A stretch of DNA of 64,000 nt, taken from positions 186,001 through 250,000 of the forward strand of contig NZ_QLLT01000002.1 in NCBI RefSeq assembly GCF_003259315.1, given 5' to 3'. Of the stretch, positions 7,784 through 15,361 are shown in pieces. Each line of letters begins with the position of its first letter. The stretch's first letter is position 1. A program made the position numbers and the translations under genes. The notes under the pieces were generated by a model. The model saw only the letters and a list, made by a program, of their open reading frames with translations. It made no database searches and had not been told where the DNA came from. The stretch comes from Kitasatospora sp. SolWspMP-SS2h (GTDB taxonomy: Bacteria > Actinomycetota > Actinomycetes > Streptomycetales > Streptomycetaceae).

Positions 7784-7967
7784 GGTCTTCCCCGCAGGTC
7801 ACGGGACGTAGAGGACTCCATGATCCTGGGAGTCCGCGCCCACCCTGTTTCCACCCCGACCACCTGACAAACCGTCACCAACCTGACAGCAGTCGACCAC
7901 GCCGAAGCCCTGCTCCCCCCACCGGAGCCGGTCGAACGGCTGGCCCGGCAGCGGCACGTACGTCGTT

Positions 7968-8019
7968 CCACGGGTGGGGCGGTGGGGGAGCACCGTGCCC
8001 CCCACCGCCCCACCCGTGG
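7968..8019 (-). terminator. long hairpin after the RecD2-like gene
   Basis: A perfect 20-bp stem (7968-7987 with 8000-8019), extended by an inner GCAC/GTGC pairing, lies three bases beyond the stop of the minus-strand gene. It has no U-tract but the stem is very strong. Confidence 0.8.
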
Positions 8020-8021
8020 TC

Positions 8022-10358
8022 TCACTGGTCGGTGAGGACCGTCCGCAGCCGCGTGGTGCGGTCCCGCGCGGGCCGCTCGGCGACGGCCTGGGCCAGCGCC
8101 GGGCCCGCCGCGTGCACCACCGACAGGTGCCGCTCCGCGCGGCCGAACGCCGAGTACACCCACTGCCTGGTCAGCTGCCCGGACGCCTCCGGCGGCAGCA
8201 CCACGACCACTGCGGGCCAGCGCCGCCCGACCGCCTGGTGGGCCGTCACCGCCCAGCCGTGCCGCAGCTTCCCGGCCTGCGCCGGGGTCAGCGTGATCCG
8301 GCCGCCGTCGGCCAGCTCCACGTGCAGGCCGCTCGCGTCGCCGTCCAGCACCCGTCCGGGCAGGTTGACGCCCAGCGCGGGGGAGTGCACCACCCGGTCG
8401 CCCGGGTCGAAGCCGCCGAACCGGCCGGGGCCGGGGTTCAGCCGGGCCTTGGCGGCCGCGTTCAGCGCCCGGGTGCCGGCCGGGCCGCCGTGCCCCGGGG
8501 TCAGCAGCACGGTCTGCTCGGACGGGACGGACAGCGCCCGCGGGATCGAGTCGGTGAGCAGCTGGACGGCCCGGTGCACGGCCTCCCCGCCGTCCTGCGC
8601 GGTGAGGATCACCACCTCCTTGTCCGGGGCGTCCACCGGCTGCAGCTCGCCGACGCCGACCCCGGACACCAGCTCGCCGATCGGACCGAAGTCCGGCGTG
8701 CGGGACGCGACCACCGGGCACGCCCGGGCGGCCAGCAGGTCGCCGAAGAACCGGCCCGGACCGGCCGACCACAGACCGCCCGGGTCCCCGGAGAGCACCA
8801 GCCGGGCGCCGTCCGCCAGCGCCTCCAGCAGCGTCGCCGCGGTCTCCACGTCCAGCAGCGGGGCGTCCAGCACCACCAGCACGTCCAGCGCGAGGGTGCC
8901 GTCCACCGCGCGCGGCACGTCCGCGCCGTACAGCAGGTCGTTCAGGGTGCCGATCCGCCCGGCGGCGGGGGAGCCCTCGGGCAGCAGCGCCGCCAGCGCG
9001 TCCCGCCCCTGGCCGGTCCAGGTCACCGCCCGGACCCGCAGGCCCAGCCCGGCGGCGGCGTGCAGCAGCGCGACCGGCTCGGCCCGGGCCGCCTCCCCGC
9101 CGGTGTGCAGCACCAGCCCGGAACCGGCCACGGCCCCGACCAGCTCCTGCGCGGACCGCGGGGCCGCCGCCGCGGCGGCCTCCCAGGCGGCCGGGCCGGG
9201 CTGCGCGGGGACGCCGCCCGCAGCGCCGCCCGCGCCCTCGGGCTCTCCCCCTTCGCGCCCCTCCCCGTCCTCTTCCCCGTCCTCGCCGGGCGCGAAGGTG
9301 GACAGCAGCCGGACCAGGCCTTCGCCCAGGCTCTCCTCCGCCAGCGCCAGGCGCTCCAGGGCGAGCATGGTGCGGACGGGCGGCTCCTCGTCCTCGTCGT
9401 GGCTGCCGGGCGGCAGCGGCAGCTCCTCCTGGAACGGCATCACCCGCCCGTCCTCCAGCGCCGCCTGCAACGCGCCCTCCGGGTCCGGGACGTGCCGGGC
9501 GCGCAGGCCCTCGGCGACCTCGCCGATCTCCTGCGCCGAGTGCCCGTGCAGCGCGGCCTGCTCCAACAGCCAGGCCACCAGCGCCCCGGAGCGGCGCGGG
9601 TCGTCCGGCCGGGCCCCGGGGCCGAGCAGCGTCTTGGCGAAGCCGTCGGCGTGCTCGGGCCGCACGCCGGGCAGCGAGAGCACCGCCCACGGATCCTCGC
9701 GGAGCTGCCCGGCCGCGCCCTCGCCGAACTCGGCCAGCGCCGCCGGGGCCAGCTCGGCGGGCGCGCCACCGACCGCCAGCACCTCACCGACGGCGGCCAG
9801 CGCGGCCTTGCGCTGCGCGTCGTCGAGCGGGACGTCGGACCGGGCGGCGGGAGCGCTCGGACGGCGGACCGGGCGCTCGGACGGGGCGTCAGCCGGCCCG
9901 CCGGGGACGTCGGACGGCCGCTCGGGCGTCTCGTCAGCGGCGGGCGCGTCAGCGGACGACCCGTCAGTGGACGACCCGTCAGCGGGAGCCGCGCCGCCGG
10001 TGGACTCGCCCGTAGCGGACTCATCCGTGGCGGTCCCGCCCGTGGCGGTCTCGTCAGCGGCCGACAGGTCGGTGTCACGCGGACGGGGCGGGGCGACGAT
10101 GTCGTTCGCGTTGATCGCGCCGATCGCCTTGGCCAGCGCGGCCACCGCGGCGGCGCGCTCCTCGCCGGTGAGCGGCGTGCCGGCCGGCCGCGCGGCGCCG
10201 TCGTCCGTGGCGCTGTCGTCCGCGGCGCCGTCGTGCGGGGTGCCGTCGTCCGGGACGCCAGGGCCCGCCGGGGGCTCCGGGGTGCCCGTCGGCTCCGCCG
10301 GGCTCTCCGCCTGGCTCTCCGCCCGGCGCTCGGCCGGGCTCTCCTCGGGGGTGGTCAT
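8022..10358 (-). CDS. RecD2-like helicase-fold protein with degenerate Walker motifs
   Basis: This is a 778-residue protein. The first ~150 residues are low-complexity (Ala/Asp/Ser/Thr/Pro-rich, with DGSSTDGSSAD-type repeats). Next comes a helix-hairpin-helix-like part (FGEGAAGQLREDPWAVLSLP, then GVRPEHADGFAKTLLG), which matches the N-terminal arrangement of RecD2. From about residue 400 the fold follows RecD-type SF1 helicases, but the ATPase motifs are eroded. The Walker A position reads HTGGEAARAEP without GK[ST], and motif II reads VVLDAPLLD instead of DE. Later motifs are clearer: SGDPGGLWSAGPGRFFGDLL resembles motif III, and WAVTAHQAVGRRWPAVVV with YSAFGRAER resembles motifs V-VI. It probably binds DNA without helicase activity. 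It is downstream of the aldo/keto reductase gene with a 31-base gap. Confidence 0.7.
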   Translation of the reverse strand: MTTPEESPAERRAESQAESPAEPTGTPEPPAGPGVPDDGTPHDGAADDSATDDGAARPAGTPLTGEERAAAVAALAKAIGAINANDIVAPPRPRDTDLSAADETATGGTATDESATGESTGGAAPADGSSTDGSSADAPAADETPERPSDVPGGPADAPSERPVRRPSAPAARSDVPLDDAQRKAALAAVGEVLAVGGAPAELAPAALAEFGEGAAGQLREDPWAVLSLPGVRPEHADGFAKTLLGPGARPDDPRRSGALVAWLLEQAALHGHSAQEIGEVAEGLRARHVPDPEGALQAALEDGRVMPFQEELPLPPGSHDEDEEPPVRTMLALERLALAEESLGEGLVRLLSTFAPGEDGEEDGEGREGGEPEGAGGAAGGVPAQPGPAAWEAAAAAAPRSAQELVGAVAGSGLVLHTGGEAARAEPVALLHAAAGLGLRVRAVTWTGQGRDALAALLPEGSPAAGRIGTLNDLLYGADVPRAVDGTLALDVLVVLDAPLLDVETAATLLEALADGARLVLSGDPGGLWSAGPGRFFGDLLAARACPVVASRTPDFGPIGELVSGVGVGELQPVDAPDKEVVILTAQDGGEAVHRAVQLLTDSIPRALSVPSEQTVLLTPGHGGPAGTRALNAAAKARLNPGPGRFGGFDPGDRVVHSPALGVNLPGRVLDGDASGLHVELADGGRITLTPAQAGKLRHGWAVTAHQAVGRRWPAVVVVLPPEASGQLTRQWVYSAFGRAERHLSVVHAAGPALAQAVAERPARDRTTRLRTVLTDQ

Positions 10359-10389
10359 CGCGGGAAGGCTCCTTCGACGGGCGGGGCGG

Positions 10390-11367
10390 CTACAGCTCCG
10401 TCCAGCCCTGGTCCGGGTAGCGGTGCACCGGGGCGGACACGTCGTCCAGCGCAGCGCGGATCTCACCCGGAAGCGTAAGGGCCTCGACCGACAGCGAGGA
10501 CTGCAGCTGGGCGGCGGTGCGGGCGCCCAGCAAGGTGGCCGAGACGCCCGGGCGGTCGCGGACCCAGGCGAGCGCCACCTTGAGCGGGGTGGAGGCGAGC
10601 CCGTCGGCGGCGGTGGCCAGCGCGTCCACGATCCGCCGGGAGGTCTCGCCCAGGTAGGGCTGGACCGGCCCGGTGGGGTGCGGGGAGGCACCGCGCGACT
10701 CGGGGGGCACGCCGTGCCGGTACTTGCCGGTCAGCACGCCCCGGCCGAGCGGCGAGCAGGCCAGCAGGCCGACCCCGGCGTCCTGCGCGGCGGGCAGCGC
10801 CTCGCGCTCGATGCCGCGCTGGAGCAGCGAGTACTCCAGCTGGACGGAGGCCAGCGGGGTGGAGCCGGGCAGCGCGTGCTGGCGGGCCGCGGACTTGGCG
10901 AGCTGCCAGCCGCTGTACTGGCAGACCCCGACGTACCGGGCCCGGCCGGAGGAGACCGCGAGGTCGAGCGCGTGCAGGGTCTCCTCGGTGGGGGTGGCCG
11001 GGTCGTGCGCGTGCACCTGCCACAGGTCGACGTGGTCGGTGTTCAGGCGGCGCAGCGAGCCGTCCAGGGCGTTCAGCAGGTGGCCGCGGGAGGTGTCGTG
11101 GCGGCGGGTGCCGGGCAGCGCGCCCGCCTTGGTGGCGATCACCAGCTCGGAGCGCGGGACGAGCCCGTCGGTCAGCCGGGACAGCAGGTACTCGGCGCCG
11201 CCGTCCGCGTACACGTCGGCGGTGTCGACCAGGGTGCCGCCCGCGTCCACGAACGCCTTCAACTGCTCGGCGGCCTCGTGCTCGTCGGTGTCCCGGCCCC
11301 AGGTGAGGGTGCCCAGGCCGAGCCGGGAGACCCGCAGGCCGGTCCGGCCGAGCTGTCGCTGTTCCAT
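10390..11367 (-). CDS. aldo/keto reductase
   Basis: This 325-residue NADPH-dependent oxidoreductase has an (alpha/beta)8 barrel. The catalytic tetrad is complete: D48 and Y53 in LVDTADVYADGG, K80 in ELVIATKAG and H119 in DLWQVHAHD. The cofactor region near the C-terminus (SATLLGARTAAQLQSSL) is also conserved. The length fits the AKR11/12-like bacterial group that acts on aldehydes and ketones; the substrate is unknown. Two ATG codons are possible; the second (11367) is chosen because GGAGG lies 8-9 bases before it. It forms a likely operon with the RecD2-like gene and is divergent from the F420-type gene at 11613. Confidence 0.88.
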   Translation of the reverse strand: MEQRQLGRTGLRVSRLGLGTLTWGRDTDEHEAAEQLKAFVDAGGTLVDTADVYADGGAEYLLSRLTDGLVPRSELVIATKAGALPGTRRHDTSRGHLLNALDGSLRRLNTDHVDLWQVHAHDPATPTEETLHALDLAVSSGRARYVGVCQYSGWQLAKSAARQHALPGSTPLASVQLEYSLLQRGIEREALPAAQDAGVGLLACSPLGRGVLTGKYRHGVPPESRGASPHPTGPVQPYLGETSRRIVDALATAADGLASTPLKVALAWVRDRPGVSATLLGARTAAQLQSSLSVEALTLPGEIRAALDDVSAPVHRYPDQGWTEL

Positions 11368-11612
11368 CGCGCCCTCCGTCATGCCTGCTGTGCCGACGGT
11401 GTCGGCGCAGGTCGGGGGCGGTGCCCCCCACGTGCTGTGAGGGTAGCGGCGAAACCCCCCGGGGCCCGGGACGACCCGCACGGACGACGTGTCCGCGCGC
11501 CGCGCCGCCGTCCGTCCGCCGGTGTGGCCCGCACCGCCACTACCGGTCAGTAGCATGGCCTCCGGCAGGACGGCTACGCTCACCGCACCACCCGACTGGA
11601 AGGCTTGGGCAC

Positions 11613-12659
11613 ATGCGACTCGGGATCAACCTCGGTTACTGGGGACTCGGCCTGGACGCCGACAACATCGCGGTCGCCCAGGAGGCCGACCGCCTCGGCT
11701 ACTCCGTCTGCTGGGCGGCCGAGGCGTACGGCTCGGACGCCGCGACCGTGCTGTCCTACGTCGCCGCGAAGACCGAGCGGATCGACGTCGGCTCGGCGAT
11801 CTTCCAGATCCCGGCCCGCACCCCGGCGATGACCGCGATGACCGCCGCCACCCTCGACACCCTCTCCGGCGGCCGGTTCCGGCTCGGCCTCGGCGTCTCC
11901 GGCCCGCAGGTCTCCGAGGGCTGGTACGGCGTCAGGTTCGACAAGCCGCTGGCCCGCACCCGCGAGTACGTGGAGATCATCCGCAAGGCGATGTCCCGCG
12001 AGCGCCTGGTGCACGACGGCGCCAACTGGACGCTCCCGCTGCCCGGCGGCCCGGGCAAGCCGCTCAAGCTCACCGTCCACCCGGTCCGCGAGCACATCCC
12101 GCTCTACATCGCCTCGATGGGCCCGAAGAACCTCGAACTCACCGGCGAGATCGCCGACGGCTGGCTCGGCCTGTTCTTCTCCCCCGAGCACGCCGCCCTC
12201 TCCGTCGACGCCCTCGCCGCCGGCCGCGCCAAGGCCGGCCGCACCCTGGACGGCTTCGACCTCTGCCCCACCGTCAACATCGCCGTCGGCGACGACGTCC
12301 GCGCCGCCGCCGACACGCTGCGCGACTACACCGCCCTCTACCTGGGCGGCATGGGCAGCAAGGAGAAGAACTTCTACAGCCACCTCGCCCGCCGGATGGG
12401 CTTCGAGCAGGCCGCCGACGAGGTCCAGACCCACTACCTGGCCCGCGACAAGGCCGCCGCCGCGGCCGCCGTCCCGCACGACTTCATCGACGCCACCGCC
12501 CTCCTCGGCGACACCGCCCGCATCGCCGACCGCATGCAGTCCTACGCCGCCGCCGGCGTCACCACCCTCACCCTCGCCCCGGCCGGCTGGACCCTGGACG
12601 AGCGGATCGCCGCCCTCCGCACCGGCGTCGACGCCCTGGAACGCGCCGGGCTCGCCTAG
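11613..12659 (+). CDS. LLM-class (luciferase-like) F420-dependent oxidoreductase
   Basis: This 348-residue TIM-barrel protein of the bacterial-luciferase-like family begins MRLGINLGYWG and contains EADRLGYSVCWAAEAYGSDA. TLDTLSGGRFRLGLGVSGPQ is the family signature for F420/FMN binding, and VREHIPLYIASMGPKNLEL follows. In mycothiol- and F420-producing actinomycetes these enzymes mostly use reduced F420. The substrate cannot be inferred. A GGAAGG sequence about 10 bases upstream supports the ATG. No signal peptide is visible. The gene is single, transcribed away from the aldo/keto reductase. Confidence 0.87.
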   Translation: MRLGINLGYWGLGLDADNIAVAQEADRLGYSVCWAAEAYGSDAATVLSYVAAKTERIDVGSAIFQIPARTPAMTAMTAATLDTLSGGRFRLGLGVSGPQVSEGWYGVRFDKPLARTREYVEIIRKAMSRERLVHDGANWTLPLPGGPGKPLKLTVHPVREHIPLYIASMGPKNLELTGEIADGWLGLFFSPEHAALSVDALAAGRAKAGRTLDGFDLCPTVNIAVGDDVRAAADTLRDYTALYLGGMGSKEKNFYSHLARRMGFEQAADEVQTHYLARDKAAAAAAVPHDFIDATALLGDTARIADRMQSYAAAGVTTLTLAPAGWTLDERIAALRTGVDALERAGLA

Positions 12660-12663
12660 GCCC

Positions 12664-12698
12664 GGTCGACGGTCGGCGGTCGACGGTCGGCGGTCGGC
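12664..12698 (+). repeat. GGTCGRC heptamer tandem array after the LLM gene
   Basis: Five 7-base units (GGTCGAC, GGTCGGC, GGTCGAC, GGTCGGC, GGTCGGC) begin four bases after the stop codon. The unit is the same core as the CGGCGGT array downstream of the M20 peptidase gene (2275-2316). Confidence 0.85.
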
Positions 12699-12779
12699 TC
12701 TGTTCAGGGCCGGTGCCGGCCGCCCGTCGCGGCGGGGGCGGAGCCTGTAATTCCGCAGTAACGGCCGCTGCCTACCTTC

Positions 12780-12812
12780 GGGGAATCCCGCTCCCTCCCT
12801 GGAGGATTCCCC
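12780..12812 (+). promoter_or_regulatory. hairpin that would cover the ribosome site of the subtilase gene
   Basis: GGGGAATCC (12780-12788) can pair perfectly with GGATTCCCC (12804-12812). The right arm overlaps the Shine-Dalgarno sequence GGAGGA (12801-12806) and ends two bases before the ATG at 12815. Folding would hide the ribosome site, which suggests translational control or simple damping. Confidence 0.45.
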
Positions 12813-12814
12813 CG

Positions 12815-15361
12815 ATGCACCTGCCCCGACAGAACCGGCGCAGAACGGCTCTCTGGGCCACTGCCGCACTGACCGTGACGGCCGGTCTGGTCAGTTCGCC
12901 GCTGCCCGCGGCGGTGGCCGCCGCCCCCGCCCCGTCCGCCTCCGCCACCGTCCAGGTGGACCCGGCCCTGACCGGGGCGGTGGCGGGGGGTCAGGACGCC
13001 ACCTTCTTCGTGGTGCTCAAGGACCGCGCCGACCTGGGCGGGGCGAAGGGCAAGGGCTCGCACGCCGAGAAGGCGAAGGCCGCCTACCAGGAGCTGCGGG
13101 ACACCGCCGCGCGCAGCCAGGACGCGCTGAAGAAGTACCTCGACCGGGAGAAGGTCGGCCACCAGGACTACTGGATCGCCAACGCCGTCCAGGTCACCGG
13201 CGACGCGGGGCTGGTCGCGAAGCTGGCGAAGCGCTCCGACGTGCGGAGGATCGTCAAGGCGCAGGCGTACCGCATAGACGACACCCCGCTCGCGGCCGCC
13301 CCCTCCGCCGACGCGGGCGACGGCACGCCGGAGTGGGGCGTGAAGGACATCGGGGCCGACCAGGTGTGGTCGCGGTACGGCGCGCGCGGCGAGGGCGTCG
13401 TGATCGCCAACGTCGACTCCGGCGTGCAGTACGACCACCCGGACCTGGTCGCCGACTACCGCGGCAACAACGGCGACGGCACCTTCACCGACGACTACAA
13501 CTTCTACGACCCGACCGGGACCTGCGCCACCCCCAGCACCCCGTGCGACAACAACGGCCACGGCACCCACACGATGGGCACCATGGTCGCCAAGAACGGC
13601 ATCGGCGTCGCCCCCGACGCGAAGTGGATCGCGGCGAAGGGCTGCGAGTCCTCGCAGTGCTCGGACGAGTACCTGCTGAAGGCCGGGCAGTGGCTGCTCG
13701 CGCCGACCGACCACAACGGGAACAACCCGCGGCCCGACCTGGCGCCGAACATCGTCAACAACTCCTGGGGCGGCGGCGACACCACCTTCTACCAGGACAT
13801 CGTGGAGGCCTGGAACTCGGCGGGCATCTTCGAGGCGTTCGCGGCCGGCAACGACGGCGACGGCACCACCTGCTCCACCTCGCACGCCCCCGGCTCGCAG
13901 GCCCCGTCCTACGGCGTCGGCGCGTACGACGTGAACGGCAGGATCGCGAGCTTCTCCGGCTTCGGCCCGTCCCTGGTGGACGGCTCGGCCAAGCCGAACA
14001 TCTCCGCCCCGGGCGTCAACGTCCGTTCCACCTGGCCGGGTTCGGCGTACATGGCGGAGTCCGGCACCTCGATGGCCACCCCGCACGTGGCGGGCGCCGT
14101 CGCGCTGCTCTGGTCGGCCGCGCCCAGCCTGATCGGCGACATCGACGGCACCCGCGCGCTGCTCGACCAGGGTGCCCGGGACGTCGACGACACCCACTGC
14201 GGCGGCACCGCCGGCGCGAACAACGTCTGGGGCGAGGGCAGGCTCGACATCCTCAAGTCCGTCGACCTGGCCCCGCACACCGCCGTGGACATCACCGGCA
14301 GGGCCACCGACCGGAAGACCGGTGCCGCGCTGCCCGGCATCACCGTCAAGGTGAGCTCGCAGGCCACCGGCACCCGCACCGTCACCACCGCCCCCGACGG
14401 CACCTACCGCCTCGCGCTGGCCCCCGGCAGCTACGACGTCGCCGCCTCCGGGTACGGCTACGCGAACTTCGAGCTCAAGGGTCTGACGGTCACCACCGGG
14501 CAGCCGCAGAGCGTCCCGCTGGCGATGACCGCCGTTGCCTCCCACGCCGTCACCGGCACCGTGCTGGACGTCACCGGCAAGCCGCTGGCGGGCGCCGTCG
14601 TCGAGCTCACCGGCACCCCGGTGAAGCCGGTGGTTTCCGGCCAGGACGGCTCGTACACCCTGGGCAAGGTCGCCGAGGGCGACTACACGCTGACCGTCAA
14701 GCCCGCCCAGCCCGTGCTCTGCAACGGCGTGTGGACCGGCCCGCTGGCCGTCGCCGCCGACGTGGCCGAGACCGTGCGGACCCCGGCCCGCACCGACGGC
14801 TCCGGCACCAGCTGCGCCCCGGCCGCGTACGGCTGGGTCAAGGGCAGCAGCAAGGTCGCGCTCAGCGGTGACGAGGACGCCAAGACCGTCGGCCTGCCGT
14901 TCCCGGTGACGTACTACGGCGTGCAGTACACCAGCGCCTCCGTCACCACCGACGGCCTGATCGACTTCCTGGAGCCGCGGATCGGCGACTACGCCAACAC
15001 CGAGCTGCCGACGGCCTACCGGCCCAACGGCGTCGTCGCCCCGTTCTGGGACGACCTGACGCTCGACAAGAAGGCCACCGTCGCCACCGCCACCACCGGC
15101 AGGGCGGGCAGGCGCACCTTCGCCGTGGTCTGGGACGACGTCCCGCTGGTCGCCGACCGTTCGAAGCGGGTCAGCTTCGAGGTGCTGTTCGACGAGGCCA
15201 CCGGTGACATCACCTTCCAGTACGAGTCCGTGCCGGGCAACGGCTCCGGCGCGACCGTCGGCATCGAGAACCAGGCGGGCACCGACGCCCTCCAGTACTC
15301 CTTCGACCAGGCCGTCCTGACCGACGGCTCGGCGATCCGCTTCACCCAGGGAGCCAAGTGA
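12815..15361 (+). CDS. secreted S8 family serine protease with C-terminal accessory domains
   Basis: This is an 848-residue exported subtilase. It has an Arg-rich signal peptide (to about residue 40), an I9-like propeptide region (about 60-155) and a peptidase S8 domain (about 175-465). The triad is complete: D201 (NVDSGVQ), H249 (NGHGTH) and S419 (SGTSMATPHVAG), with N316 in NNSWGG for the oxyanion hole. Two carboxypeptidase-regulatory-like beta-sandwiches follow, one starting at DITGRATDRKTG and one at AVTGTVLDVTGK. The C-terminal domain (VAPFWDDLTLD, FEVLFDEATGDITFQY) resembles NIDO/extracellular beta domains. GGAGGA precedes the ATG and lies in a hairpin. Its TGA overlaps the ATG of the next gene by one base, so the two secreted proteins are probably made together. 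Confidence 0.92.
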   Translation: MHLPRQNRRRTALWATAALTVTAGLVSSPLPAAVAAAPAPSASATVQVDPALTGAVAGGQDATFFVVLKDRADLGGAKGKGSHAEKAKAAYQELRDTAARSQDALKKYLDREKVGHQDYWIANAVQVTGDAGLVAKLAKRSDVRRIVKAQAYRIDDTPLAAAPSADAGDGTPEWGVKDIGADQVWSRYGARGEGVVIANVDSGVQYDHPDLVADYRGNNGDGTFTDDYNFYDPTGTCATPSTPCDNNGHGTHTMGTMVAKNGIGVAPDAKWIAAKGCESSQCSDEYLLKAGQWLLAPTDHNGNNPRPDLAPNIVNNSWGGGDTTFYQDIVEAWNSAGIFEAFAAGNDGDGTTCSTSHAPGSQAPSYGVGAYDVNGRIASFSGFGPSLVDGSAKPNISAPGVNVRSTWPGSAYMAESGTSMATPHVAGAVALLWSAAPSLIGDIDGTRALLDQGARDVDDTHCGGTAGANNVWGEGRLDILKSVDLAPHTAVDITGRATDRKTGAALPGITVKVSSQATGTRTVTTAPDGTYRLALAPGSYDVAASGYGYANFELKGLTVTTGQPQSVPLAMTAVASHAVTGTVLDVTGKPLAGAVVELTGTPVKPVVSGQDGSYTLGKVAEGDYTLTVKPAQPVLCNGVWTGPLAVAADVAETVRTPARTDGSGTSCAPAAYGWVKGSSKVALSGDEDAKTVGLPFPVTYYGVQYTSASVTTDGLIDFLEPRIGDYANTELPTAYRPNGVVAPFWDDLTLDKKATVATATTGRAGRRTFAVVWDDVPLVADRSKRVSFEVLFDEATGDITFQYESVPGNGSGATVGIENQAGTDALQYSFDQAVLTDGSAIRFTQGAK

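Noticed and set aside
7129..11553. 1474-codon open frame on the plus strand
   Set aside because: It lies antisense to the RecD2-like and aldo/keto reductase genes, with Ser/Pro/Ala-rich sequence and no recognisable motif.
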